DNA from: Manihot esculenta
Taxonomy: Eukaryota; Streptophyta; Magnoliopsida; Malpighiales; Euphorbiaceae
NCBI RefSeq assembly: GCF_001659605.2
Contig: NC_035170.2
Location: 20,847,190 to 20,911,189 of the forward strand
Length of the DNA stretch: 64,000 nucleotides
Reading direction: 5' to 3'
Part shown: positions 35,286-44,971 of the stretch, piece by piece
Layout of the letters: each line of letters begins with the position of its first letter
Numbering within the stretch: the stretch's first letter is position 1
Translations under genes and position numbers: made by a program
The notes under the pieces: model-generated
Told to the model about the DNA's origin: nothing
The model's input: the letters and a program-made list of their open reading frames with translations, nothing else
Databases searched by the model: none

Positions 35286-36312
35286 AATACCCCCACACTT
35301 AAGCTTTTGCTTGTCCTCAAGCAAATAAACATAGTCAAATAAGTTCTCTTTGCTCTAGATCCTTGTTACCACTTAAACTCATACTCTAGACACTTATTTT
35401 GAAGCATTGCAGTGAAGAATATATGCATGAAGATTACTTACCTCTTTCCTTGTTTCTCTTTGCTTACCATGGCTAGGATTTGTTTTCCTCAAGAGAGACA
35501 TGCACATTATGTTAAGACTTTTTCTAGCTTTTGGATTGACTTGCCCTTATCTTGAAGTACTTTTATTAAGGCTTTTGCACTTTAGATCTTGCTTGGAAAG
35601 GTCACCAACCTATTTTTGATGTCATAGTTTATATTTTTCAGTTGGTCACCTATCCAAGTGGCTAGTAGCTCTTATTTTTGTGCTTTTGAGGTCTATGCCT
35701 TTGCTGAATTTTCTTTCTCTCAATGATTTGGGCAAATCAACACCAATTGCTAAATCAAGTCATATTAAGTTCATTCACACAACTTTAATTTATTCTCAAT
35801 CAATTGAGGGTCATCAATACATTTTTCACCATGGCAAATTCAAAGATTCAATTCAAAAGGCAATTCTCAAACATGAATACAACTCACTGCAATTGATTCA
35901 ACATAAGTTTAAATAGTTATCACATCAATGGGGTCATGGAAAGAAAGACTTATCCAACATAGTTCATCAGTTTGAGTTGAGCAAAACAAAAAGAAGAAGA
36001 AGGTTGTGGTTGTGTGTGTTTTATTGAAAGCATAAACAAATTAAAATTTAACTGTGGCTAATTAACTTAAAAGAAATTTAAAACTGGAAGGAAAAAAGAA
36101 AAAAAATTTTGCAATCTGAAAGCATGAGAAATCGCAGAAGAGAAGGGGAGAGGAAGAAGGAAAAGAGAGAAGAAGAAGAAAGAAGCTATATGCACCCCCA
36201 CACTTAAATTATGCATTGTCCTCAATGTGAAAGAAAGAAAAAGAGAAGAAGAGAGAAGAGAACAAAAGAAACTGAGTACTTCCCTGGGGTGTGGTGTGCT
36301 TGGCATGATCCT
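35286..36312 (-). other. AthL-1 polypurine tract and 3' untranslated region
   Basis: On the minus strand the tract aagtgtgggggtatt abuts the LTR. The rest has no supported gene; it includes a long GA-rich tract (about 36130-36270, plus strand). It is shared with AthL-2 (7948-8072, 12060-12632, 22400-22785). Confidence 0.7.
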
Positions 36313-37878
36313 CTAGGCAGAATGAGTGACGAACAGATGTTCGTCTGGGAACTCTTCTTTGACTGGGCATGGTGCAGAGCTGGAGGGAAGTCGGCTGAGG
36401 TGGTCTGCCACAAGGTTTTCTTTGCCTTTCTTGTCTCTTATCTCAAGATTAAATTCTTGTAGAAGTAGAATCCACCTAATGAGCCTTGGTTTTGCTTCTT
36501 TTTTCTTGATCAAATATCGTAAGGCTGCATGGTCAGAATAGACAATGACTTTGGTTCCCAAAAGATATGGTCTAAACTTTTCCAAAGCAAATACAACTGC
36601 CAAGAGTTCTTTTTCAGTTGTTGTGTAGTTGCTTTGTGCAAAATCCAATGTGCGAGAGGCATAGTGAATGACATGGGGAGAGTTTCCCACACGTTGCCCC
36701 AAGATTGCTCCTACTGCATAATTGCTTGTATCACACATGATTTCAAATGGCAGGTTCCAATCAGGCCCTTGAATAATTGGGGCAGTCACAAGCAACTCTT
36801 TAATCAAATCAAACGCCTTTTTGCAATCTGCATCAAAATCAAATGTTACATCTTGTTGGAGCAATCTGCATAATGGCAAAGTAATTTTTGAGAAGTCTTT
36901 GATGAATCTTCTGTAGAATCCTGCATGTCCAAGGAAGGAACGGATGTCCTTAATGTTTGTGGGGTAAGGCAGATTTTTGATGGTATCCACCTTAGCTTTG
37001 TCCACTTCAATGCCCTTAGTTGAAACAACATGTCCTAAGACCATACCTTGATTAACCATAAAATGACATTTTTCATAATTAAGCACAAGGTTAGTCTCAA
37101 TGCATCTTTGCAAGATCTTTTCTAAATTGGTAAGGCATTCATCAAAAGAATTTCCATGAACTGTGAAGTCATCCATAAATACCTCAATTGTCTTACCCAC
37201 ATAGTCAGAAAATATGCTCATCATGCATCGCTGAAAAGTGGCAGGTGCATTGCATAGTCCAAATGGCATTCTTCTAAAGGCAAAAGTGCCAAAAGGAAAA
37301 GTGAAGGTAGTCTTCTCTTGGTCTTCTGGAGCAACTGGAATTTGGTAAAAACCTGAATAACCATCAAGACAACAATAGTGAGATTTACCTGCAAGCCTTT
37401 CTAGCATCTGATCAATGAAAGGCAGTGGGAAGTGGTCCTTCCTTGTTGCAGTATTGAGCTTTCTATAGTCCATGCATACTCTCCATCCATTTTGAACTCT
37501 AGTGGGTACAAGTTCTCCTTCAGCATTTGGAACAATGGTAATTCCAGTTTTCTTTGGAACTACATGTACAGGGCTCACCCATTTGCTATCAGAGATTGGG
37601 TATATGATGCCTGCATCAAGGAGTTTGACTATTTCTTTCTTTACCACTTCCATCATGGGTGGATTCAATCTCCTTTGAGCATCTCTGACAGGTTTGCATT
37701 CATCCTCCATGTGAATTCTATGCATGCATGTGGAAGGAGAGATACCTTTTATGTCATCAATGGTCCATCCTATGGCTCCCTTATGTTTCTGTAGTACCTT
37801 TAAGAGGCTTGCTTCTTCATGTTGGTTCAATTCATTGGACACTATGACTGGAAGTGTCTTGTTGGCTCCCAAGTACAT
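36313..37878 (-). CDS. Athila-like reverse transcriptase-RNase H, no integrase
   Basis: An open frame of 521 residues. RT starts about residue 60 ([12 protein letters not shown], then [23 protein letters not shown]), catalytic FMDDF at 37165-37179, LGHVVS, then RNase H with [47 protein letters not shown] and LVADHLSRL. It ends [10 protein letters not shown] and a stop at 36313. Athila elements normally continue into integrase here; none follows before the PPT. Upstream the same frame runs through the linker (two TAG codons, at about 38057 and 38236) into protease, so the original product was one polyprotein. The 521-residue part itself has no break. Confidence 0.9.
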   Translation of the reverse strand: MYLGANKTLPVIVSNELNQHEEASLLKVLQKHKGAIGWTIDDIKGISPSTCMHRIHMEDECKPVRDAQRRLNPPMMEVVKKEIVKLLDAGIIYPISDSKWVSPVHVVPKKTGITIVPNAEGELVPTRVQNGWRVCMDYRKLNTATRKDHFPLPFIDQMLERLAGKSHYCCLDGYSGFYQIPVAPEDQEKTTFTFPFGTFAFRRMPFGLCNAPATFQRCMMSIFSDYVGKTIEVFMDDFTVHGNSFDECLTNLEKILQRCIETNLVLNYEKCHFMVNQGMVLGHVVSTKGIEVDKAKVDTIKNLPYPTNIKDIRSFLGHAGFYRRFIKDFSKITLPLCRLLQQDVTFDFDADCKKAFDLIKELLVTAPIIQGPDWNLPFEIMCDTSNYAVGAILGQRVGNSPHVIHYASRTLDFAQSNYTTTEKELLAVVFALEKFRPYLLGTKVIVYSDHAALRYLIKKKEAKPRLIRWILLLQEFNLEIRDKKGKENLVADHLSRLPSSSAPCPVKEEFPDEHLFVTHSA

Positions 37879-38235
37879 GTATTTCAGATAGTCTGGGAGA
37901 GGCTTCAGATCAGAAGGTTGTTGCAGAGGAGTTTCAGAGGAGCTTGCTTGTGATGAAGGCTGCTGGGAGAGGTTCGGCGGCCGAAAAGTGTCTGAGTTCG
38001 GCAGCCGAATTTCTTCAGTTTGCGGAATGAGCTGTGGCGATGGATTCGGCTTCTACAAATCGGTGGGGTTCGGCCGCCGAAAGATGTTCGGCGGCCGAAG
38101 GATGTTCGGCGGCCGAAGGATATCTTCTTTTTGCGCAATGTGTTGCAAAAGTGGTGCAACAAAATCTGGTGTCTGTGGAGCAGTAGGGTTCGGCGGCCGA
38201 AAGTGGGCTATGTTCGGCGGCCGAATGTCTTCTTT
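37879..38235 (-). pseudogene. Protease-RT linker of AthL-1, built from FRPPN palindrome insertions
   Basis: The minus-strand frame joins protease to RT and contains repeated RPPN units, each from one TTCGGCNGCCGAA palindrome (37973-37985, 37997-38009, 38069-38081, 38087-38099, 38105-38117, 38189-38201, 38213-38225). Two in-frame TAG codons (about 38057 and 38236) interrupt it. It has no recognisable domain; it is low-complexity, Pro/Gln/Ser rich. Confidence 0.7.
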
Positions 38236-38904
38236 CTATTCGATCTCAACTTGCTGAATGCTGCAGATTGTCTCTTTCAGTTTCAGGTTTTCAATCCTGC
38301 AAAGATCATCTAAAACAGAGTCTTGATTTTCATTAAACACATCTTGGCTCAAACAATCAATAATATCAAGACCATAAACAAGGGATGTATCATGAGGATA
38401 TTTCATAGCATCATAAACATTGTACTTGATTACTTCCCCTTCAAACTCCATGGTAAGAGTATCATCATGCACATCAATTTTAGTTCTAGCAGTACTCAAG
38501 AAAGGACGTCCAAGAAGAATATCAGAACTAGTATTGCAACTATCTTCCTTAGTATCAATCACATAAAAATCAGCAGGAAAGACAAGTTCATCTACTTGGA
38601 CTAACACATCTTCTAGAACACCTATGGGGTATACCACAGATCTATCAGCCAATTGTATCACAACTCTTGTTTCTTTTAGTGCACATGCATTGAGAGATTT
38701 ATAGATGGAGAGAGGCATGACATTGATAGATGCACCAAGATCACACATGGCTTTCTTGATACCAACATTCCCAATTTTGCAAGAGATAGCAAACATACCT
38801 TTGTCCTTGCATTTAGTAGGGAGTTCTCTTTTAATAACAGCAGTAACTACCTCACCTACACTTACTTTCTCTCTTTCAGCTAGCTTTCTTCTGTTGGTGC
38901 ACAA
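38236..38904 (-). pseudogene. AthL-1 aspartic protease region
   Basis: Retropepsin-like: CDLGASINVMPLS (active-site D in DLGAS, about 38709-38745), VVIQLADRSVVYPIG, DVLVQVDELVFPADFYV and ILLGRPFLSTA. This is the usual Athila protease layout. It is linked upstream to Gag but separated by an in-frame TAG (near 38910; AthL-2 has a Glu codon) and a 1-base deletion in a T-run near 39000. Downstream the frame ends at a TAG at 38236. Confidence 0.88.
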
Positions 38905-38948
38905 CTATTTCAGAAATTTTGCGTACCTTGGAATCTGCTTGACAGCAT

Positions 38949-40631
38949 CTAGCAGTGGTATGTTGATCTCCACTTTTTTGAAGGTCTCAAGGATCTCCTT
39001 TCTTCTTTTTCTTTTTGAGTTCTTTCAAATCTTTTTGGAAAAGGAGGTGGGATGTGAAAACTTACCTTCGGGTCAGCTCTTTGCGCAGGAGGTGGTGCAG
39101 AATGCGACGAAGGGGCTTCAGATTGCCTTGGATGTTGTGCAGAGGGTGTCTCAGATGATGCATGCTTTGGTTCAACTTGCTTTTCCTCCTCAAATCTTGC
39201 ATCTTGAAGCTCTTTCCCACTTCTCAAAGTAATGGAACTTACATTTTGTTTGGGATTTGCCTCAGTCTGGGATGGCAACTTTCCTTGAGCTTCCAATCTG
39301 TTTATGGAGGTGGCCATTTGTCCCATCTGTTGTTGTATCATTTGCAAGGTCTTCACTACCTCATTCATAGTGTTATTGTCCATTGGAGGTGCTGGTTGGA
39401 CTTGGCTTCTTTGGTAACCTTGGTGATTCTGATAAGTGTTGCCCTTTCCATAGCTGAAATTGGGATGGTCTCTCCAACCTGCATTATAGGTGTTGGAGTA
39501 TGGATCATATCTAGGCTGGTTGTTGTACCTCCCAATGGCGTTGGCTTGATGATGGTCTTCTTGGAGTGTGGGACATTGATCAGTTGGGTGTCCCACACAT
39601 AAACAAATCCCACATGGCCTAGGTGGCTGGGGTGCTTGAATCTGTTGTACCACATCCACCACAGCATTTTTTATAACAGATGTTAGTTCAGACATAGTAG
39701 AAAAATTTACCTCATTGGCCCTTTGTAGTTGCCTCTCTTCTCCATATTGCCTAGATGAGGCTGCAAGAGTGGAGATTAATTCTCTCATTTGTCTAGGTTT
39801 TTTGTCTTCAATGGAGCCTCCACAGGTTACATAAATGAATTTTCTCTCTGAGGGAGATAATCCTCCATAGAAGAATTGTATAAGGGCCTTGTCTGACATG
39901 TCATGTTGAGGGCATTCTGTGCAAAGTCTTTCAAACCTTTCCCAATAATCATATAGGTCCTCAGATGCTTTTTGCTTTATGCTTGTAATTTCTCTTATTA
40001 TGCCAATTGATTTATGAGTTGGGAAGTATTTGTTCAAAAAGGTTCTAACCATATCATCCCAAGAAGTAATAGATCCAGGTGGCAAGTAAAATAACCAATC
40101 TTTAGCAAAGTCATCCAATGAAAAGAGGAAGGCTCTCAATTTAATTTGGTCTTCAGAGATACCTTGAGATTTCATAGATGAACAGATTATATTGAATGCT
40201 TTTAAGTGCTTGTGTGGATTTTCATTTTCTCTACCTCTAAACTTAGGGAGAATATTTATCAAACCTGTCTTCAGTTCAAAGGGAACTGTCAGAGGTGGGT
40301 AGGTGATGCAAAGTGAGGCATAATCACCTACAGGAGTTGCCAATTCTCCCATGGTCCTTTCTCTTTGTTCTTGGGGCCTAATTGCTGGATTTTCTTGAAC
40401 CATTTGGCCTTGGACAGCATGTCCATCATGGGCAGCAACTGGTGCTTGAAGTTCTGCCATTGGTGCAGAATTCGGTTGCTGGAGTGAAGAACTTTCGGCG
40501 GCCGAAGATGGGTTGGGTTCGGCGGCCGAATGTTGGGCAGATTGCTCTACGGCTTGCTTTCCAAGTCTTCTGAGAGTGCGTTCAATTTCTGGATCAAAGG
40601 GTAGTGTGTCCCTGCGTTCAGATCTGGTCAT
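38949..40631 (-). CDS. Athila-like Gag of AthL-1
   Basis: An open frame of 560 residues starting MTRSERRDTLPFDPEIERTL. Two SAAE units near the N-terminus come from CG palindromes at 40494-40506 and 40518-40530. The Athila Gag core follows: FELKTGLINILPKFRGREN, AKDWLFYLPPGSI, FLNKYFPTHKS and CTECPQHDMSD; then a zinc knuckle CGICLCVGHPTDQC and a Gln/Pro-rich spacer. The frame leaves the Gag-protease reading near 39000 because of a 1-base deletion relative to AthL-2, so the last residues (RRSLRPSKK onwards) are out of frame. Confidence 0.9.
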   Translation of the reverse strand: MTRSERRDTLPFDPEIERTLRRLGKQAVEQSAQHSAAEPNPSSAAESSSLQQPNSAPMAELQAPVAAHDGHAVQGQMVQENPAIRPQEQRERTMGELATPVGDYASLCITYPPLTVPFELKTGLINILPKFRGRENENPHKHLKAFNIICSSMKSQGISEDQIKLRAFLFSLDDFAKDWLFYLPPGSITSWDDMVRTFLNKYFPTHKSIGIIREITSIKQKASEDLYDYWERFERLCTECPQHDMSDKALIQFFYGGLSPSERKFIYVTCGGSIEDKKPRQMRELISTLAASSRQYGEERQLQRANEVNFSTMSELTSVIKNAVVDVVQQIQAPQPPRPCGICLCVGHPTDQCPTLQEDHHQANAIGRYNNQPRYDPYSNTYNAGWRDHPNFSYGKGNTYQNHQGYQRSQVQPAPPMDNNTMNEVVKTLQMIQQQMGQMATSINRLEAQGKLPSQTEANPKQNVSSITLRSGKELQDARFEEEKQVEPKHASSETPSAQHPRQSEAPSSHSAPPPAQRADPKVSFHIPPPFPKRFERTQKEKEERRSLRPSKKWRSTYHC

Positions 40632-40658
40632 GAAAGAAAATAAACAAGTGATATCAAC

Positions 40659-40676
40659 TCCCCGGCAACGGCGCCA
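40659..40676 (-). other. Primer-binding site, tRNA-Asp type
   Basis: Minus strand TGGCGCCGTTGCCGGGGA, the primer site typical of Athila elements, five bases from the LTR end at 40682. Confidence 0.95.
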
Positions 40677-40681
40677 ATTTT

Positions 40682-42480
40682 TGACAAGAGCGGTTGTCCA
40701 AGCTGGTCAAAAATAACTTTCTTGGTTACCTACAATTTACAACTGCAGATAGTGGTGAAAGATCGTATCCACAGAGAATTGATTACCTATTTATTTATCT
40801 CAATCAAGACCAATAAGACTAATTGAAAATACAAGTGAAAGCAAGTAATCAAGAGAAATAGAAACAAGTGCAAGAAAAGTAAAAAGGGGGGTTTTAAGAT
40901 GATTTGATTAACAACTATTGAAAGCAATTAAAATAGAAAGTAATTAAAATAAAAGAGGAAATCAATATGAGAAAAGTCTAGTTGAAGATATGGATACACT
41001 TTGGTTGTTTGGGTTGATCATTGAAACATGGTTATCTTGATTGATTCAATAGGTTGGTTATGGGGGTGGAAGACGCTTCTCACCACCATGTCTTTCCTTA
41101 TGAACAAACTGATTAGGGAACGTCCTCTAACCAATTACTAATCAACAAATTGCCAAGGAACATCCTTGGGCCATAGGCATCAAAACAATTGCCAATTGCA
41201 TGAAGAACAAGAAAGATCCAAACCCTAACTACTCAAACGCATGAGATGATGTTAGATCATGCAATTCCTTGGATTTTTACACCAAGTGTTCTATGGACAG
41301 AATATTTCCAGCAATTACGGACTAACAAATATCCTAATCCAACAATCAATTAACTTTGCAATTAAGAGTCAAGTGGCCAATTTGATCAAAACAACAAAGC
41401 AATCTTAGAATTAAGCATCAATTGCATGAATATTGAATAAAATCAAAGACAAAAGTTTTTGTTCAGATCTCACAACCCATTAAACAACCTTAGTTTCAAC
41501 CAAACTTCAACTAGAGAGAAGGTTTCAGCCACTCATGGCTGAACCAAACAGAAAATAAAAGAAAAGAAAGCAAAAGATGAAGAACTAAGGTGGAGAGAGA
41601 GCCTTGGAGAGGCTGCCGAAATTAGGAGAGAAGAGGTGATCCAAATCTGTCTTCTTGTCTTCTTGAAGCCTTTAAATATGTCTTGAGGAGCTGCCTAGGG
41701 TTTCATGGAAGTCCAGGAGAGTTTTAGAGGCTGTCCAAAGTGTCCTTGGTGTTGCATGTGCCTTGTTTGTGCATGAGTGAAGGCAAAAACGAGTCACATG
41801 TGTTAGAAGGCAAGTGGAGGCACTTTGGTCTTTTCATAGCTGCCCAAAATCCTCAAGATGCTGTACATTAAGTCTAAGAAATTGCCCATGCACTAATGAG
41901 GAAGGTGGAGCCTTCTTTGGAAACTTGAATGAAGTGGGAAACATGTGATCTTTGGATTTGGCTTCCTTAATAAGCTTGATCTTTGAGATCCAATAATTGA
42001 ATGTGAATCTTGAAGATTTGGATCTCAAGATATTTTCCTTATTTGGCTCCTCAAATATGGCAACTTAGGATATGGCTTCTTGAACAAGGAAAGAATGCAT
42101 TAGAACGCATTTTCGGCTGCCTAAATTGAGTTTCGGAGGCTGGACTCTCGGTTTTGGTATGAAGGTTCGGGGGCCGAAGGTTGGGGTTCGGTGGCCGAAG
42201 GAGGCCGACTTTCGTCTCTGGAGCCAATGTTCGGCGGCCGAAGGTGCTGCCGAAGGTGGGGCAGTTTCGTCTCTGGACTGGGCTTTCGGCCGCCGAAGAT
42301 GCTGCCGAAGGTGGCTTTTCCAGATTTTGCACTTTTGAGCGTTTTTAAGAGCATTTTCTCTTGAATGTCCCTTTTCACCTAATATCTGCAAAACATGATT
42401 AAAACCACAAAATTAGGTAGAAAAGATGTAAATAGACATCAAGAATATCATGATAATATGGGCTAATTTATGCTCTATCA
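40682..42480 (-). repeat. 5' LTR of AthL-1
   Basis: 1799 bp, from TGATAGAGCATAAATTAG (42480) to CCGCTCTTGTCA (40682, minus). Very similar to 33546-35285. The U3 palindrome module is at about 42110-42320 and includes a 12-bp piece absent from the 3' LTR. Confidence 0.93.
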
Positions 42481-42485
42481 ACATA

Positions 42486-43260
42486 TCATGTGGATATTTC
42501 ATAGTATCATAGACATTGAATTTAATGACTTCCCCTTCAAACTCCATAGTCAAAGTATCATCATGCACATCAATCTTAGTCCTAGCAGTACTCAAGAAAG
42601 GACATCCAAGAAGGATATCAGAACTAGTATTGCAACTATCTTCCTTAGTATCAATCACATAAAAATTTGCACGAAAGACAAGTTCATCTACTTGAACTAA
42701 CACATCTTCTAGAATACCTATGGGATATACCACAGATCTATCAGCTAATTGAATCACAACTCTTGTGTCTTTCATTGCACATGCATTCAAAGATTTACAG
42801 ATCGAAAGAGGCATAACATTTATGGATGCACCAAGATCACACATAGCTTTCTTAATTCCAACATTCCCTATCTTGCAAGAAATAGCAAACATACCTTTAT
42901 CTTTGCATTTAGTAGGGAGCTCTCTTTTAATCATAGCAGTAACTTCACCTACACTTGCTTTCTCTCTCTCAACAAGCTTTCTTCTACTGGTGCAAAGTTC
43001 TTTCAGAAATTTTGCGTGCCTGGAAATCTGCTTGACAGCATCTAGCAGAGGTATGTTGATTTTCACCTTTCTGAAAGTCTCAAGGATCTCCTTTTCTTCC
43101 TTTTCTTTTTGTGTTCTTTCAAATCTCTTTGAAAAAGGAGGTGGAATGTGAAAACGTACCTTTTGATAAGCTTTGTGCGCAGGATTGGCTTCAGATTGCG
43201 CTGGAAGCTCTGTAGAGGCTTGCCTTTGTGCAACTGGCTCTTTAGAATGCGCTGGAGAGG
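42486..43260 (-). pseudogene. AthL-2 Gag C-terminus and aspartic protease (N-terminal part lost)
   Basis: The minus-strand frame shows VRFHIPPPFSKRFERTQKEK (Gag end), KEILETFRKVKINIPLLDA, LPTKCKDKGMFAISCKIGN, the protease active site CDLGASINVMPLS, and ILLGCPFLSTA. The frame is open here, unlike in AthL-1. It is cut by AthL-1 at 42480 and resumes at 23488. At about 43260 it joins in frame to Tat-type RNase H; the AthL-2 Gag core, PBS and 5' LTR are missing, so a deletion removed them. Confidence 0.85.
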
Positions 43261-44968
43261 CTACTACCTGGGCTTTCATGGCTTTTCTTAAAACATACCT
43301 AATATTGAAAGTTGACAATATTACTGCCCAGGTAGACAACCACCCTGATAGCTTTGACCTATGTAAAAGTAAAATCTTTCCCAAAGGATAATCTATTCTG
43401 ACTTTTATGGTGTGTGACTCAAAGTATGGACATAGCTTTGTGGCAGACATCAGGAATGTAAATGCCAATTTCTCAAGAGGAGGATAGTTTAATTTTGCCC
43501 CCTTTTAAGACTTGGCTCGCATAGTAGATCGGGCTTTATTCCCCTTTGTCCTCACAAACGAGCACTGAGCTTACAATTTCCTACATCACAAACAAGTATA
43601 GAAATAAAACCTCGCCTTTGACGGGCAAGCTTAGCAAAGGGGGAGATGATAAAAAAAGTTTTTAAATTTTCAAATGCCTCTATACACTATTCCTCCAAAC
43701 AAACTTATTTTTATCTTTTAAGGCTTTAAAAAATGGTAGACACCTCCTGGCTGAACATGATATAAACTGGCCGAGAGCTGTGGCTTGTCCATTCAATTTT
43801 TGTATATCATTTATGGTTTTAGGTGTCTCCATATTCTAGATGACACTAATTTTTTCTGGGTTAGCCTCTATGGCTCTTTCTGAGACTATGTACCCTAACA
43901 ATTTTCTAGCTTTTACCCCAAAAGTGCACTTTTCAGAGCTAAGTTTCATACATGCCTTATCCAGTATGTCAAAAGCTTTTTGGATGTCCTCTGGATGATC
44001 TTCTAAGGATCGGCTCTTTACTATCATATCGTCCACGTACACCTCGACTATTGACCCTATAGGATCGAGTGCTTACCACCATGCCAAAAGCTTAAGCTTT
44101 TATCAGAGATGCAACTCTAATTCTTTATAACGTAGCAAGCCCAAGTGCCATAGTTTGGATCTAAGCAGGATGCTGTCTCACTTGGCCAACAATCCCCTCC
44201 CTAGCACCTGCTAGGATTCGAACCCATGACTTTGGCTTTGATACTAATTGTAGGATCGAGCGCTTACCACCATGCCAAAAGCTTAAACTTTTAGCAGAGG
44301 TACAACTCCAATTCCTTATAGTGTAGCAAGTCCAAGCGCCATGGTTCGAAGGGATCTGAGCAGGATGCTGGCTCACTTAACCAATAGACCCCATCATGTA
44401 TTTGAAGATGCCCGACACTAATCTTTGGTAAGTCGCCCCTGCGTTTTTTAGCCCAAAAGACATCACTTTATAATAGAAGACTTTGTCATTAGGGATAAAC
44501 ACAGTCTTCTCTGCATCTTCAGTGTCCATCATGATCTGATGATAACCTGAAATTGCATCCAGAAAAAGAAACCACTACATGGCTCGAGGTAGAGTCTACT
44601 AACCTATTAATAGACGGGAATGGATAATGATCCTTTGGGCATGGTTTATTGAAGTCAGTAAAATCCATGCACATCCTCCATTTCTTGTTTGCCTTCTTCA
44701 ACAGTGCTATGTTGGCGAGCCAGCCATGTAGGATATTAGACCTCTTTTACTATTTCTGCACTTAACAACTTATTAACCTCCTCCTTAATCACCTACTGCC
44801 TCTCCGGTGCAAATTTTCTTTTCTTCTGCTGTATCAGTTTTATTATTTCTTCAATAGACATCTTATGGGTGATAAGGGTCGGGTCCACACCTTTTACATC
44901 TTCTAGAGACCAAGCAAAAGTGGTCACTTTGCATTTTAGTAATTCTATTAAACGATTCTTTATTTCAC
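43261..44968 (-). pseudogene. Tat-type reverse transcriptase and RNase H, broken and split by a TRIM
   Basis: From right to left on the minus strand: EEVNKLLSAEIV, YPTWLANIALLKKANKKWRMCMDF (44519-44760), KVMSFGLKNAGATYQRLVSG (about 44400-44480), then after the TRIM, VYVDDMIVKSRS (catalytic YVDD, 44025-44045), LSSEKCTFGVKARKLLGYIV and EANPEKISVI. A decayed connection and RNase H pieces follow (YYASQVLKGG about 43530; MSATKLCPYFESHTIKV and LRKAMKAQVVA to 43261). Many stops and shifts. It is the missing upstream part of the element whose integrase end is at 5886-6150. Confidence 0.85.
44058..44386 (-). mobile_element. TRIM (miniature LTR element) inside the Tat RT
   Basis: A 329-bp element: LTRs of 134 and 138 bp (44058-44191 and 44249-44386) around a 57-bp interior. 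Minus-strand LTRs run TGTTGGCCAAGTGAG to CTCGATCCTAYA. A degraded tRNA-iMet PBS (attagtatcaaagcc, minus) lies at 44234-44248. The flanks GACCC at 44053-44057 and 44387-44391 are a perfect target-site duplication, and the RT reading is continuous when the element is removed. The interior also has a GGTTCGAATCC box like a tRNA T-arm/pol III B box. No coding capacity. Confidence 0.92.
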
Positions 44969-44971
44969 CAA

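Larger units (their letters stand above)
23489..42480 (-). mobile_element. Athila-like element AthL-1, complete ends, with Tekay-2 nested in its 3' LTR
   Basis: Minus-strand element: 5' LTR 40682-42480, tRNA-Asp PBS 40659-40676, gag, protease, RT-RNase H, PPT near 35286-35300, 3' LTR 33546-35285 plus 23489-23536. The target-site duplication is ACATA at 23484-23488 and 42481-42485. The host sequence is the protease region of AthL-2. No integrase region exists between RNase H and the PPT. One frameshift and in-frame stops show it is defective. Confidence 0.93.

Noticed and set aside
36130..36270. GA-rich tract as an extra polypurine tract
   Set aside because: It is on the plus strand of a minus-strand element, so the element's RNA is CU-rich there; the true tract is at the LTR border (35286-35300).
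36529..36873. Plus-strand frames opposite AthL-1 RT and Gag
   Set aside because: Shadows of the clear minus-strand RT-RNase H and Gag.
44200..44235. tRNA gene suggested by GGTTCGAATCC on the minus strand
   Set aside because: No acceptor stem or anticodon arm; it is the interior of a TRIM with flanking LTRs and target duplication.
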